Assembly (NCBI RefSeq): GCF_000382265.1
Contig: NZ_KB907974.1
Span: 186,001 to 250,000, forward strand
Reading direction: 5' to 3'
DNA length: 64,000 nt
Source: Yoonia vestfoldensis DSM 16212
GTDB taxonomy: Bacteria; Pseudomonadota; Alphaproteobacteria; Rhodobacterales; Rhodobacteraceae
Part shown: positions 36,357 to 44,331 of the stretch, in pieces
Numbering within the stretch: the stretch's first letter is position 1
How the letters are laid out: every line of letters starts with the position of its first letter
The notes under the pieces: generated by a model
Told to the model about the DNA's origin: nothing
Seen by the model: only the letters and a program-made list of their open reading frames with translations
Databases searched by the model: none
Position numbers and translations under genes: made by a program

Positions 36357-37234
36357 GGGTTGCGCCTGCTCTGGCCGGTCAGGTTGCTGTCGCTGCGTGG
36401 CACGGCGACCAGCCAGTCATCGCCCGGAATATCGGGGAAGCCCTGAAAGTTCAGCAGATTGGCGAATTTCACGCGGCAGGTCACAGCCGCCTTATCGCAG
36501 CCTGCGGTCAGGGTCAGCATATCCGCCACACCCACGCCCGCGCGGATCGGGTCCCACAGCGTGATCTCGCGCCCCCCGTTCACCAGCCGGTCAGATTTGA
36601 TGACGGCAGACAGGCCAGCGGCGGGGCCGGTCGTGACCGACAGCTGCCCCGCCTCGAACCAGCGATCGTTGAACACGGCCTGCGCCACAAAGCGGAACAC
36701 GCGGTTATCCTGCACCGCCACGGGCTGCGCGCTGAACTGGTAAGCCGGATCATCCAGCGCGAACCGGCAGCGCGTATCCCCCAGCACGGCGGAACATTGT
36801 GTCAGATAGCTGCGCCCCTGCGGCTGGTTCAGCATCTCGGTCAACCCGCGCAATTCGGCCTGAAAGCCACCCTTGGCGCGGGTGATCTCGCCCAGGGTGC
36901 CCGCAAATTTCAGCGCCCGCTGCGTGACGTCATCCCAGCGCACCAACCAGACCCGGACAGCGGCCCCGTCATAGCGGCCTGCGGTGATGTCGCTTTCCGT
37001 GATCGCATCAGACGACAAAGCGCCCAGCGCGTCGGTGTTGTTGACCGACAGCCCCGTTGTGCTGGACAAGGCCCGCGCCGAGAGGCCCGATTCCGGCGCA
37101 AAGCGAATGCCCTCAAACGTCAGCGGCAGGTCGTGGTCGGTGAACCCCAGCGTCATGCCATCGGCGCGCATGACGGCCCAGCAATGGCAGGTCTGCGTCG
37201 CCCCTCCCGCCAGATGTGCGGCAAGCGTCGTCAT
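36353..37234 (-). CDS. GTA gp13, tail hub protein (DUF2163)
   Basis: 293-residue protein with an N-terminal DUF2163 domain (GFTDHDLPLTFEG; SGLSARALSSTTGLSVNN) and a C-terminal phage_BR0599-like domain with conserved cysteines (TQCSAVLGDTRCRF; AGCDKAAVTC). It corresponds to the RcGTA hub protein that joins the tail tube to the tip. Overlaps of 4 bases on both sides. Confidence 0.92.
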   Translation of the reverse strand: MTTLAAHLAGGATQTCHCWAVMRADGMTLGFTDHDLPLTFEGIRFAPESGLSARALSSTTGLSVNNTDALGALSSDAITESDITAGRYDGAAVRVWLVRWDDVTQRALKFAGTLGEITRAKGGFQAELRGLTEMLNQPQGRSYLTQCSAVLGDTRCRFALDDPAYQFSAQPVAVQDNRVFRFVAQAVFNDRWFEAGQLSVTTGPAAGLSAVIKSDRLVNGGREITLWDPIRAGVGVADMLTLTAGCDKAAVTCRVKFANLLNFQGFPDIPGDDWLVAVPRSDSNLTGQSRRNP

Positions 37235-37860
37235 ATCCGCACCTCGATCACCGGCACGTCGGGGGCTTCACCGGCCTGAAAGCGCGACATGGACGTGCGG
37301 ATCGTATCGGTGGCAAAACGCACCGGCACGTCGAATTCGAAGCCTGCCCTGATTTCCGCCCCGATATCGGGCGCGTCGGTAAAGCTGACGATGCCCGTCA
37401 CCGTATCCACGGTGTAATCCACCCCCGCCACCATCGCATCACCGCCACGGCTGACACGGATCGAGCCTGCGACGGGTTTGGTGATGGGGCGGATATAGGT
37501 CGTCTCGCCCGACCGATAGGTCTTGGACAGCTGGAAATCGCGCGTCACCTCATCACCGATGCCGATCAATTGGTCCGGCCCTGCGGTATCCTGCGACGGC
37601 AGGCAGGATTTGAAATCCGACCAATCCTTCCAGCGAAAGCCGATCAACTGGCCCTGGCGCGCCTCGAAGAACGCAATCAGCGTCGCCAGATCATCCAGCG
37701 CGCTCAGCCCCAGCCCCGCATCATAACGCCTGCGCGCATGCGCCCAAGGCGTGTTGCGTTCCTCGTAACCATTGGCAAGCGTCACCACCTCGGTCCGCCG
37801 TTCCGGCCCGCCGGTGGCGCCAAACGACAGGTTGGCGGGAAATCTGATCTCGTGAAACAT
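37231..37860 (-). CDS. GTA gp12, distal tail protein (DUF2460)
   Basis: 209-residue DUF2460 protein, equivalent to the RcGTA distal tail protein. Family blocks are FHEIRFPANLSFGATGGPER at the start, ALDDLATLIAFFEARQGQ and FRWKDWSDFKS. The ATG at 37860 marks the family start; the open frame continues upstream but overlaps the tape-measure gene and is not coding. It overlaps gp13 by 4 bases. Confidence 0.92.
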   Translation of the reverse strand: MFHEIRFPANLSFGATGGPERRTEVVTLANGYEERNTPWAHARRRYDAGLGLSALDDLATLIAFFEARQGQLIGFRWKDWSDFKSCLPSQDTAGPDQLIGIGDEVTRDFQLSKTYRSGETTYIRPITKPVAGSIRVSRGGDAMVAGVDYTVDTVTGIVSFTDAPDIGAEIRAGFEFDVPVRFATDTIRTSMSRFQAGEAPDVPVIEVRI

Positions 37861-37870
37861 CCGGCTGCTC

Positions 37871-38527
37871 CTAACTGTTGCGCTGGCTGCGCTGCATGGC
37901 GCGCGCCATCTGGGACGCGATCTGTGACTGGCTGCGCTGGAATCCCTGCACGTCGGGCGTGGTGATATGCATCGTGACGCTGACGGCACCCCCGCCACCG
38001 CGCACACCCAGCCGCCCGTCGGCACCGCGCGCCAGCGGCATGATCGCCTCTGGCCCCGCCTCGCCCATCAAGCCGGTGCCGCCGCGCATCGGAAACGACG
38101 TGGGGCTGGATACGACACCGCCTTTGGCGAACGGCATCACGCGGCCTTGCGAAAACGGCGCGCCATCCGCAAAGGGCATCAGGCCCGACACGAGGCTGTT
38201 CAGCCCGCCCGCCAACATCCCCCCGAAATGGTCCGTCACGGGTTTCAGCGCGGCGTTATAGACGGTGTCCGACATCGACCGACCCAGTCCTGCGAACACA
38301 TCCGACAGGCTTTTGCCATCCAGCACCAGCCCATCCAGCGCGCGGCGCAATCCGTTCGAAAACCCCCGTTCGAGATTGCCCAGATCGCGGGTCGTATCGG
38401 TCAGCGCTGTCTGCGTGCCGCGCAATTGCGCCTCAAAGGCGGCTGTCACGGCGGACACATCGCCAAGGCTGCGTTCCAGCGCGGAAATATCGCTGTCAAA
38501 GGCGTCAAGCCGGTCAATGTCGCTCAT
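37871..38527 (-). CDS. GTA gp11, tail tape-measure protein
   Basis: 218-residue tape measure, the same small size as in RcGTA, which fits a short tail. The N-terminal half is helical/coiled (DSDISALERSLGDVSAVTAA); the C-terminal half is Gly-rich with MPFAKGGVVSSPTSFPM and GEAGPEAIMPL, the usual end of short tape measures. Three ATGs occur in a row at 38527-38533; GGGG upstream is best spaced for the last one (38527). It overlaps the preceding chaperone gene. Confidence 0.9.
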   Translation of the reverse strand: MSDIDRLDAFDSDISALERSLGDVSAVTAAFEAQLRGTQTALTDTTRDLGNLERGFSNGLRRALDGLVLDGKSLSDVFAGLGRSMSDTVYNAALKPVTDHFGGMLAGGLNSLVSGLMPFADGAPFSQGRVMPFAKGGVVSSPTSFPMRGGTGLMGEAGPEAIMPLARGADGRLGVRGGGGAVSVTMHITTPDVQGFQRSQSQIASQMARAMQRSQRNS

Positions 38528-38723
38528 CATCATCCCCTTTCGGATCATCGGGAAAGGCGCGCGCCAGCGCATCAAGGCCCGCGCGCGTCATGGGGGCAGG
38601 CCCCGCCTGCGCGCCCAGCATCAGTTGCAGTTCCGCCGGCGTCAGCGCCCAGAAGGTGGCAGGCGGCAGGCGCAAGCTGCAAAGCCCCGCGCGCATCAGC
38701 CCTGCCCAATCGAGGTTTGTCAT
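38514..38723 (-). CDS. GTA gp10.1, tail assembly chaperone (rcc01693 family)
   Basis: 69-residue protein (DWAGLMRAGLCSLRLPPATFWALTPAEL) (core WALTPAELQLML) of the small TIGR02216/rcc01693 family found between gp10 and the tape measure in GTAs and related phages. Position and size suit a tail-assembly chaperone. It overlaps gp10 by 4 bases and the tape-measure start by 14. Confidence 0.85.
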   Translation of the reverse strand: MTNLDWAGLMRAGLCSLRLPPATFWALTPAELQLMLGAQAGPAPMTRAGLDALARAFPDDPKGDDDERH

Positions 38724-39034
38724 TCCGGCACCGCGAACGCCCGCGCAAGCAGGGTCGCAGCCAGTTTTGCAGCCCCCAAAGGCCCGCCGGGGAAATCCAC
38801 TGCCAGCAAATCAGCCGCCTGACCGCGCCAGCCCCCACCGCGCAGGCCAGCCACGATCACGGCCATCACGTCGCGGCTGGAAAAGACGCCGCCTTCGAAG
38901 CGTGCCACCAGATCGACCAGCGACCCCGTTTGCAGGGTCGATTCCAGCTCCGCCAGCGCGCCCAGCGTCAGCTTGGCGTCGATCACGGTGTCACCGATGG
39001 TCACCGCGACCTCGCCCGCGAAAGGATTGGCCAT
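38720..39034 (-). CDS. GTA gp10, tail assembly protein
   Basis: 104-residue member of the GTA_gp10 family (GEVAVTIGDTVIDAKLTLGA, LESTLQTGSLVDLVARF). In lambda-like phages the gene in this place makes a tail-assembly chaperone, often by frameshift; here gp10 and gp10.1 are separate overlapping frames (4 bases). The start touches the last base of gp9. Confidence 0.87.
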   Translation of the reverse strand: MANPFAGEVAVTIGDTVIDAKLTLGALAELESTLQTGSLVDLVARFEGGVFSSRDVMAVIVAGLRGGGWRGQAADLLAVDFPGGPLGAAKLAATLLARAFAVPE

Positions 39035-39450
39035 CAGATCAGCGCCACGAATTGCAAAGCCCCGGCGGAGGCGAGCGAGACTTCGTAGGTCGCCTCGCCA
39101 TTATGGCTGCCCGCATAGTCGATGCCGGTGATTTGGAACGCGCCTTGCAGCGTGCCGAAACCGGGGATGATGACCTGAAAATCGGGCATCAACCCGCCGA
39201 AAAAGATCTGGCGCGCACGTTCGTCCGTCGCATCATCCTTGAACACGCCCGAGCCGGAGATCGCGGCAGTTTTCACCCCCGCCCCGCCCAGCAATTCGCG
39301 CCAGCCGCCTGTGCTGTCGAGGCTGGTCACATCCACCGTTTCGGCATTCAGGCTGATCCGCGTCGCGCGCAGGCCCGCCAGCGTTTCGAACTGGCTGTCG
39401 CCGGTCATATCGATCTTGATCAGCAGGTCTTTTCCGTTCTGGGCCACCAT
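39034..39450 (-). CDS. GTA gp9, major tail tube protein
   Basis: 138-residue TP901-1-type major tail protein: AQNGKDLLIKIDMTG at the start, ETVDVTSLDSTGGWRELLGG, and SGSGVFKDDATDERARQIFF. It polymerises into the tail tube. A 22-base gap separates it from gp8; GGAG precedes the start. Confidence 0.92.
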   Translation of the reverse strand: MVAQNGKDLLIKIDMTGDSQFETLAGLRATRISLNAETVDVTSLDSTGGWRELLGGAGVKTAAISGSGVFKDDATDERARQIFFGGLMPDFQVIIPGFGTLQGAFQITGIDYAGSHNGEATYEVSLASAGALQFVALI

Positions 39451-39472
39451 TGGGGCTCTCCTTTATCGGGGG

Positions 39473-39886
39473 TTAGATGTCGTCGGCCACGCGGGCGCGA
39501 AAAATCAGGGTGATCTGCCGCATGTTGCCGGTGGTCGTGCGCGCAGCCTTGGCCTTGGTGAAATTGAGGCTGACGAGCGTACCGCGCGTGAGCGTCATCG
39601 GCGCGTCCAACAATGCATCGCAGACTGCGCCAGCAGCGGCCTTGGCACCGGCGAAACCCGCCGCCTCGCTCAGCACGTTGATGGCCAGCGCGTGATCGGC
39701 ACCACTGCCGGTCTTGTCAGAGGCATCGCGCACATCCTCGTTGCCGATGACGACATAAAGCGGCGGCAGGGTGCCCGCAGGCACCGCGTCATAGATCGCA
39801 GCCCCGACAAGGGCGGCAAGCGCGGGGTCGGCTGCGAGCCGTGTATAGACCGCCGTTTGCAGCGCGGCAGCGACAGCATAAGTCAT
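39473..39886 (-). CDS. GTA gp8, tail terminator (DUF3168)
   Basis: 137-residue DUF3168 protein (AVAAALQTAVYTRLAADPAL, GTLPPLYVVIGNEDVRD), which caps the tail and joins it to the head in RcGTA. The ATG at 39886 has a perfect GAGGAGG upstream and overlaps gp7 by 4 bases. The frame is open further upstream but that is shadow coding. Confidence 0.91.
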   Translation of the reverse strand: MTYAVAAALQTAVYTRLAADPALAALVGAAIYDAVPAGTLPPLYVVIGNEDVRDASDKTGSGADHALAINVLSEAAGFAGAKAAAGAVCDALLDAPMTLTRGTLVSLNFTKAKAARTTTGNMRQITLIFRARVADDI

Positions 39887-40221
39887 GTGGCCACCTCCTC
39901 GGTTGCGGTGCAGGTCAGGTAAAGGCCCTTCTCGTCGGCCTCGGTCACGGCAGCGATTGCAAAAAGCCGCGCCCCCTGGCGGAACCGTTGCCCCGGCTGC
40001 GGGCGTGACGGTGCACCCACTGGGGCGGCACGCAGGATGATCTGATAAGGCACGCGGCTCAGGCTTGCGGACAATGCCGCCGTCTCGCGTCCTGTGCCGG
40101 GTTTGATCGCGGCCCAGACGCGGCCCAAAGGCTGCCAGTCGCTGGTGAAACCGCCTGCACCATCGGGGGTCTGCACGCGGTGTTCCAGCACCAGCGCGCG
40201 GGTCATCTGGGGGATGCTCAT
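39883..40221 (-). CDS. GTA gp7, head-tail adaptor/stopper
   Basis: 112-residue head-tail joining protein (LEHRVQTPDGAGGFTSDWQ, VWAAIKPGTGRE; SPP1 gp16/HK97 gp7-like fold). In RcGTA it is the stopper between adaptor and tail terminator. It overlaps gp6 and gp8 by 4 bases each. Confidence 0.9.
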   Translation of the reverse strand: MSIPQMTRALVLEHRVQTPDGAGGFTSDWQPLGRVWAAIKPGTGRETAALSASLSRVPYQIILRAAPVGAPSRPQPGQRFRQGARLFAIAAVTEADEKGLYLTCTATEEVAT

Positions 40222-40811
40222 GCCCGCCCCCCCAGCCGCACCACGCGGTACGGATTGAGCAGCGCCATGATCGCCGCAGGCACCGTGCTGTGCCCCGCGC
40301 CCATGTCATGGCGGCAATCGAAATGATGCGCGGCCAGCATCAGGCTCGCCTGTGCCAGATCGGCTGGCAGGTCCGACCATTCCGGCCCGAACCCCGCCAT
40401 CAGCCCGATCCGCACCGACCCATGCGGCGGAACGCCGGGCAAAAGACCCCCCTTGGCCACCAGCGCAGGACGCGGCCCGTTCGCGACCAGATACCATCCG
40501 GCGGGGTCGGTCACCGTTTCGACCCCGTCCTGCGCCACTTGGGTCACATGCACGATGGCATTGACCGGCGACACGGGAAGCACCTGCCGCACAGGATCGC
40601 GCCAGCCGTGTAGCGTCCACGTGAAATCACGCTCGATCAGGATTTTGGCGGTCCGTGCCTCGATCGCGGCCATGGCGGCGCGCAGGTGGCGCAACAACAG
40701 CCCGTCCTGATCGGCATCATCGGCAAAGCCCGTGGCAAGGCGCAGATGTTCTTTCAGCTGCGCCACCGGCAAGACCGCATCGGATACCGGGTTTTCTTCG
40801 ACTAACATCAT
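40218..40811 (-). CDS. GTA gp6, head-tail connector/adaptor
   Basis: 197-residue protein of the phage connector class (LPVAQLKEHLRLATGFADDA, LRAAMAAIEARTAKI, then FGPEWSDLPADLAQASLMLAAHHF) (core DLPADLAQASLMLAAHHF). It binds under the portal. Two ATGs lie together at 40811 and 40808; GGAG 7 bases upstream favours 40811. It is separated from the capsid gene by 157 bases that hold a hairpin. Confidence 0.9.
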   Translation of the reverse strand: MMLVEENPVSDAVLPVAQLKEHLRLATGFADDADQDGLLLRHLRAAMAAIEARTAKILIERDFTWTLHGWRDPVRQVLPVSPVNAIVHVTQVAQDGVETVTDPAGWYLVANGPRPALVAKGGLLPGVPPHGSVRIGLMAGFGPEWSDLPADLAQASLMLAAHHFDCRHDMGAGHSTVPAAIMALLNPYRVVRLGGRA

Positions 40812-40861
40812 GGATTTGCTCCGAAATTCATTTGGCACAGCTGTCCCGGATACAGACCCGC

Positions 40862-40905
40862 CCGGCCATGCTCGGACGGAAGGGGGGGCTGCTAGACATG
40901 GCCGG
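40862..40905 (-). terminator. Inverted repeat between capsid and gp6 genes
   Basis: CCGGCCATG (40862-40870) and CATGGCCGG (40897-40905) are perfect 9-bp arms with a 26-base loop. It could lower transcription past the capsid gene or protect capsid mRNA. No T-run. Confidence 0.35.
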
Positions 40906-40968
40906 ACAGGCCCGCATCCGGGGGCCGGGCAACGCGCGAGGGTCCGCGCGCGCCCTATCGGGTCAGGA

Positions 40969-42147
40969 TCAGCTGACCGCGAATTTCAGAAGCTTGATCG
41001 CGGCGAAATCGCTGACAGCACCCCCCACGCGCTTGGTGGCGTAGAACAGCACATGCGGCTTGGCCGAGAACGGATCGCGCAGCACGCGCAGGTCGGGGCG
41101 TTCGGCCACGGTATAGCCCGCGCCGAAATCACCAAAGGCGATGGCGGTCGCCCCCGCCGCGATGTCGGGCATGTCTTCCGCCACCAGCACCGGATAGCCC
41201 ATCAGCCGTGCAGGCTCGCCCGCAGCCAGACCGTCGGACCACAAGAACCGGCCATCGTTGTCTTTCAGCTTGCGGATGGTGCCTGCGGTCTTGGAGTTCA
41301 TGACAAACGTACCATTGGCGCGATAGACCGCCCCCAGCGCGTAGACGAGGTCAACAATCGGATCGCCCGACTGGATGCCGCCCGCGACGCCTGTCGTCAC
41401 AAAGCCAAGGTTGCCCCATTCCCAGATCTCGTTGTCGACCTGAGGATAGGTCAGCATCCCCTTGGGCTTGTCCAGACCGTCCCCGTTGATGAATGCCCCC
41501 GCCTCGGAGCGGGCGAATTTATCCGCGATCCGGCCAGCCAGCCAACCTTCGATGTCAAAGGCACTGTCATCGAGCAGACGCTGCGACGCTTTGGGCAAGG
41601 CCGACAGTTCGTGCAGTGGAATGCTGATCCGGTCGATCTGCGGCGTGGTGGTTTCGGCCATGCTGCCGGTCTCGGTCGCCCAGCCCGCACCCATCTCCGT
41701 GTGATCGACCAGCACGTCATAGGACGTAGCATCTACAGTCACGACAGTAGCCACCGCCCGCAAGGATGCGGTCGAGGACAAGGTCCCCTTGATCGTATCG
41801 GCGGTTTGCGGGTCCACCAGATAGCCACCATCGGCGGCCATCACGGATGACATCGCCTTGCCGTCCATCTCCAGCCCGCGCAGGGCGTCATCATCGCCCG
41901 ACCGCAGATAGGCGGCAAAGGCTTTCTGATGCGGTGCCTCGGGTGCTGCACCTGTCGCCAGCGCGCTGCGGGCGGTCATCATCGTCTTGCGATCCAGCTT
42001 GTTCATGCGGTCATCCTGTTTTTGAAGTTTGGCCTGCAGGCCGTTGGTAAAAATGGTGAAATCTGCCAGAAATCCGGCGATGGCTTCGGTCAGGTCAGGC
42101 GCGGACAGATCATCTGCGATCCGGGCCTTGGGGACGGGGTTGGTCAT
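40969..42147 (-). CDS. GTA gp5, HK97-fold major capsid protein
   Basis: 392-residue HK97-type capsid. An N-terminal delta domain with coiled coil (residues 1-75; QAKLQKQDDRMNKLDRKTM) precedes the mature part, which begins near SGDDDALRGLEMDGKA. Typical blocks are GYLVDPQTADTI, ISIPLHELSALPKASQRLL, GDGLDKPKGML and a C-terminal FYATKRVGGAV. The upstream gp4 protease would remove the delta domain. Confidence 0.95.
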   Translation of the reverse strand: MTNPVPKARIADDLSAPDLTEAIAGFLADFTIFTNGLQAKLQKQDDRMNKLDRKTMMTARSALATGAAPEAPHQKAFAAYLRSGDDDALRGLEMDGKAMSSVMAADGGYLVDPQTADTIKGTLSSTASLRAVATVVTVDATSYDVLVDHTEMGAGWATETGSMAETTTPQIDRISIPLHELSALPKASQRLLDDSAFDIEGWLAGRIADKFARSEAGAFINGDGLDKPKGMLTYPQVDNEIWEWGNLGFVTTGVAGGIQSGDPIVDLVYALGAVYRANGTFVMNSKTAGTIRKLKDNDGRFLWSDGLAAGEPARLMGYPVLVAEDMPDIAAGATAIAFGDFGAGYTVAERPDLRVLRDPFSAKPHVLFYATKRVGGAVSDFAAIKLLKFAVS

Positions 42148-42170
42148 GGGGTGTTCCTTCGGGGCCGTGG

Positions 42171-42701
42171 TTAAAGCGGGTGCAGCAGGCGGCGCGCCTC
42201 CTCAAACGCGCGCGCAAGGCGGTGCAGGTCGCCTGCGCCGCGGGCCTCCGCCTTGGCGGCGACACGCGCATCGGGCAGCATCGGGAAGGTGACCAGCGAC
42301 ACTTCCCACAGATCGAGTTCCGACAGGCGGCGGCCGCCTGCCTCATCCTTGTGGGCGCGCACGGTGCGATAGCCGATCGACAGCCCGTCGATGGCGCCTG
42401 CCGCGATCAGGCTGGCCGCCTCTCGTGCGCGGGCGATATCGGTCAACAGACGGCCCTTGACCCAGAGGCCGCGTGCATCCTCGACCACCTCGTCCCAGAC
42501 GCCGATGGGCTGCGACGGGTCGTGCTGCCAAAGCATCTTGATCCGCCGCCCCTTGGCGAGGCTGATCCGGTAGGCACCGGCATCGACGATATCGCCGCCC
42601 TGATCGGATTTCCCGAACAAAGAGGCATAGCCGCTGATGACCTGCCCGTCGGTGACGGTCACGGCCTGCGGCCCTGTGCAGAATTTATGTTCCAAGGTCA
42701 T
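42171..42701 (-). CDS. GTA gp4, prohead (HK97-type) protease
   Basis: 176-residue serine protease of the HK97 prohead family that processes the capsid. GYASLFGKSDQGGDIVDAGA, the catalytic His in MLWQHDPSQPIG and the Ser-containing GLSIGYRTV are all present. The ATG at 42701 starts MTLEHKFC and overlaps the gp3.5 stop. Confidence 0.93.
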   Translation of the reverse strand: MTLEHKFCTGPQAVTVTDGQVISGYASLFGKSDQGGDIVDAGAYRISLAKGRRIKMLWQHDPSQPIGVWDEVVEDARGLWVKGRLLTDIARAREAASLIAAGAIDGLSIGYRTVRAHKDEAGGRRLSELDLWEVSLVTFPMLPDARVAAKAEARGAGDLHRLARAFEEARRLLHPL

Positions 42702-42910
42702 GATGTCCCTCCGCTGAGTGCCTTGACGATCTCGAAGACCAGAAGACCCGCGCAGCCGCAGACCACGATCCAGATATGCCATTCGAGCCGTGCGATGATG
42801 AATTCGATCCGTCCCAGTCGCAGATCGACATGGGCGAACCAGAAATCCGACGCGGGCGGCGGTGGCGGCGGGCGCGGCTGGCCGCGCAGGGCGACGATCT
42901 TGTCATCCAT
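42698..42910 (-). CDS. GTA gp3.5, head formation protein (rcc01685 family)
   Basis: 70-residue protein with a proline run (PRPPPPPP) near residue 15 and one hydrophobic helix near the C-terminus (WIVVCGCAGLLVFEIVKAL). Position between portal and protease and the overall pattern match the rcc01685 (gp3.5) GTA family. It overlaps the portal gene by 8 bases and gp4 by 4. The role in head formation is from the R. capsulatus system. Confidence 0.8.
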   Translation of the reverse strand: MDDKIVALRGQPRPPPPPPASDFWFAHVDLRLGRIEFIIARLEWHIWIVVCGCAGLLVFEIVKALSGGTS

Positions 42911-44078
42911 GCTGGCCGACCTCCTGCGCGGGCAGCCCGAGCAGACTGCGTTTTTCCGCATCCGTCAGGAACGTTGCAGCCCCCACCCGCGCCCATAGAC
43001 TGTCGCGCTCATGCGACAGCGCGGCGATCTGGTCGATGTCGGGGCGGATCTCGATCCGCGCGCCCGAAAAATCCGACAGCCAGTCCGCGATGACGGAGGC
43101 GACACGGGTCGCCAAAGGCAGCACGGTCAGGCGGTAGAAAGCGCGGTTTGCCTCTTGGTAATTGGCATAGGTCGCATCGCCGGGAATGCCGAGCAACATC
43201 GGCGGCACGCCAAAGGCGATGGCGATCTCGCGCGCGGCGGCTTCCTTGGTTTTCTGGAATTCCATGTCGGACGGCGAAAACCCCATCGGTTTCCAATCGA
43301 GGCCGCCTTCGAGCAGCATCGGTCGCCCGGCATTGCGCGCGCCCTGATGCTGGCTTTCCATCTCGCTGACCAGCCGGTCATATTGGTCGGTGGTCAGCGC
43401 GGATTGCCCGTCCGCGCCACGATAGACGATCGCGCCCGACGGCCGTGCCGCATTGTCAAGCAGCGCTTTCGACCAGCGCGAGGCCGCGTTATGCACATCG
43501 ATAGCGGCGGCGCAGGCCTGAAGCGCGGAAAACCCGTAATGGTCGTCCTGGGGATGAAAGCTTTTCACATGGCAGATCGGGTTGTGATCTTCGGAGACGG
43601 GAAAACGGTGCTTGCGGCCATCGACGTTGTATTCATAGGCCATCGGCCAGCCGTCAGGGCCGGGGATCACCGCCATGCGGTCAGACCGCAGCACATGGAT
43701 TTCGGCAGGCAAGCTATCCACCGCCACGGCCTCCAGATAGCCATTGCCGGTCAACAGCAGCTGCCCGAACAAGGCCTCCAGCAGTTCCGCACGGCCTTGC
43801 GCCGCATTGGGCCGCGCCAGCAGCGCCTGCACCGGGTGGCGGTCATAGCGGTGCTCGTCATCCTGCACGACCAGCGGGATCGCGGCGGCCGCTTCCGCGA
43901 TCAGGCGCACGGCGCGGAACCCGATCGGGTTGCCCAGAAAGCCCGTCCGCGTCAGCGACACCACATCGCGCGGCGACCAGGCGACACGACCCGCCCCCTG
44001 AAGCGCCACAACGCGCCCCGTGGCCGAGGCTTTGCTTTCAGGCGCGGGGGTCGGCTTGCGGTTCAGGAAATCAAACAT
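42903..44078 (-). CDS. GTA gp3, portal protein
   Basis: 391-residue HK97-type portal, the dodecameric ring through which DNA is packaged. GNPIGFRAVRLIAEAAAAIP near residue 50, RPNAAQGRAELLEALFGQLL, and AAREIAIAFGVPPMLLGIPG are hallmarks. GAGGAGAAG precedes the start. It is separated from the large terminase gene by 253 bases that contain a dispersed palindromic repeat, unlike the tight spacing elsewhere in the cluster. Confidence 0.94.
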   Translation of the reverse strand: MFDFLNRKPTPAPESKASATGRVVALQGAGRVAWSPRDVVSLTRTGFLGNPIGFRAVRLIAEAAAAIPLVVQDDEHRYDRHPVQALLARPNAAQGRAELLEALFGQLLLTGNGYLEAVAVDSLPAEIHVLRSDRMAVIPGPDGWPMAYEYNVDGRKHRFPVSEDHNPICHVKSFHPQDDHYGFSALQACAAAIDVHNAASRWSKALLDNAARPSGAIVYRGADGQSALTTDQYDRLVSEMESQHQGARNAGRPMLLEGGLDWKPMGFSPSDMEFQKTKEAAAREIAIAFGVPPMLLGIPGDATYANYQEANRAFYRLTVLPLATRVASVIADWLSDFSGARIEIRPDIDQIAALSHERDSLWARVGAATFLTDAEKRSLLGLPAQEVGQHG

Positions 44079-44203
44079 GTCTTCTCCTCGAAGCGATATC
44101 TTGCGGCGTTGAGAGGAATGTAGCCAAAGCGCCTGAGGATGCGGTTACGGCACCGTACGCGCCAGTGCGCAACACCTGGAACGGTGGCACCGACAGGAGC
44201 GCT

Positions 44204-44300
44204 CCGCGCGGGAGTATTTGGAGAAAAAGAAGCCGAAAGAAAAAGCCGGCGCCCGATCTTCAGGCCCCGGCTTCTTATTTCCAACAATACTCCCGCGCGG
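44204..44300. repeat. Palindromic intergenic repeat, copy 2, inside the GTA cluster
   Basis: Outer arms CCGCGCGGGAGTATT (44204-44218) and AATACTCCCGCGCGG (44286-44300) are 15 bp and perfect; inner arms AAGAAGCCG (44227-44235) and CGGCTTCTT (44268-44276). The sequence is shared with 17025-17095. It lies between large terminase and portal genes and could stop or attenuate transcription. The rest of the 44079-44331 gap shows no gene. Confidence 0.85.
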
Positions 44301-44331
44301 CGCGCCCGAGCAGCCCGCAGGGCTGCGACGG

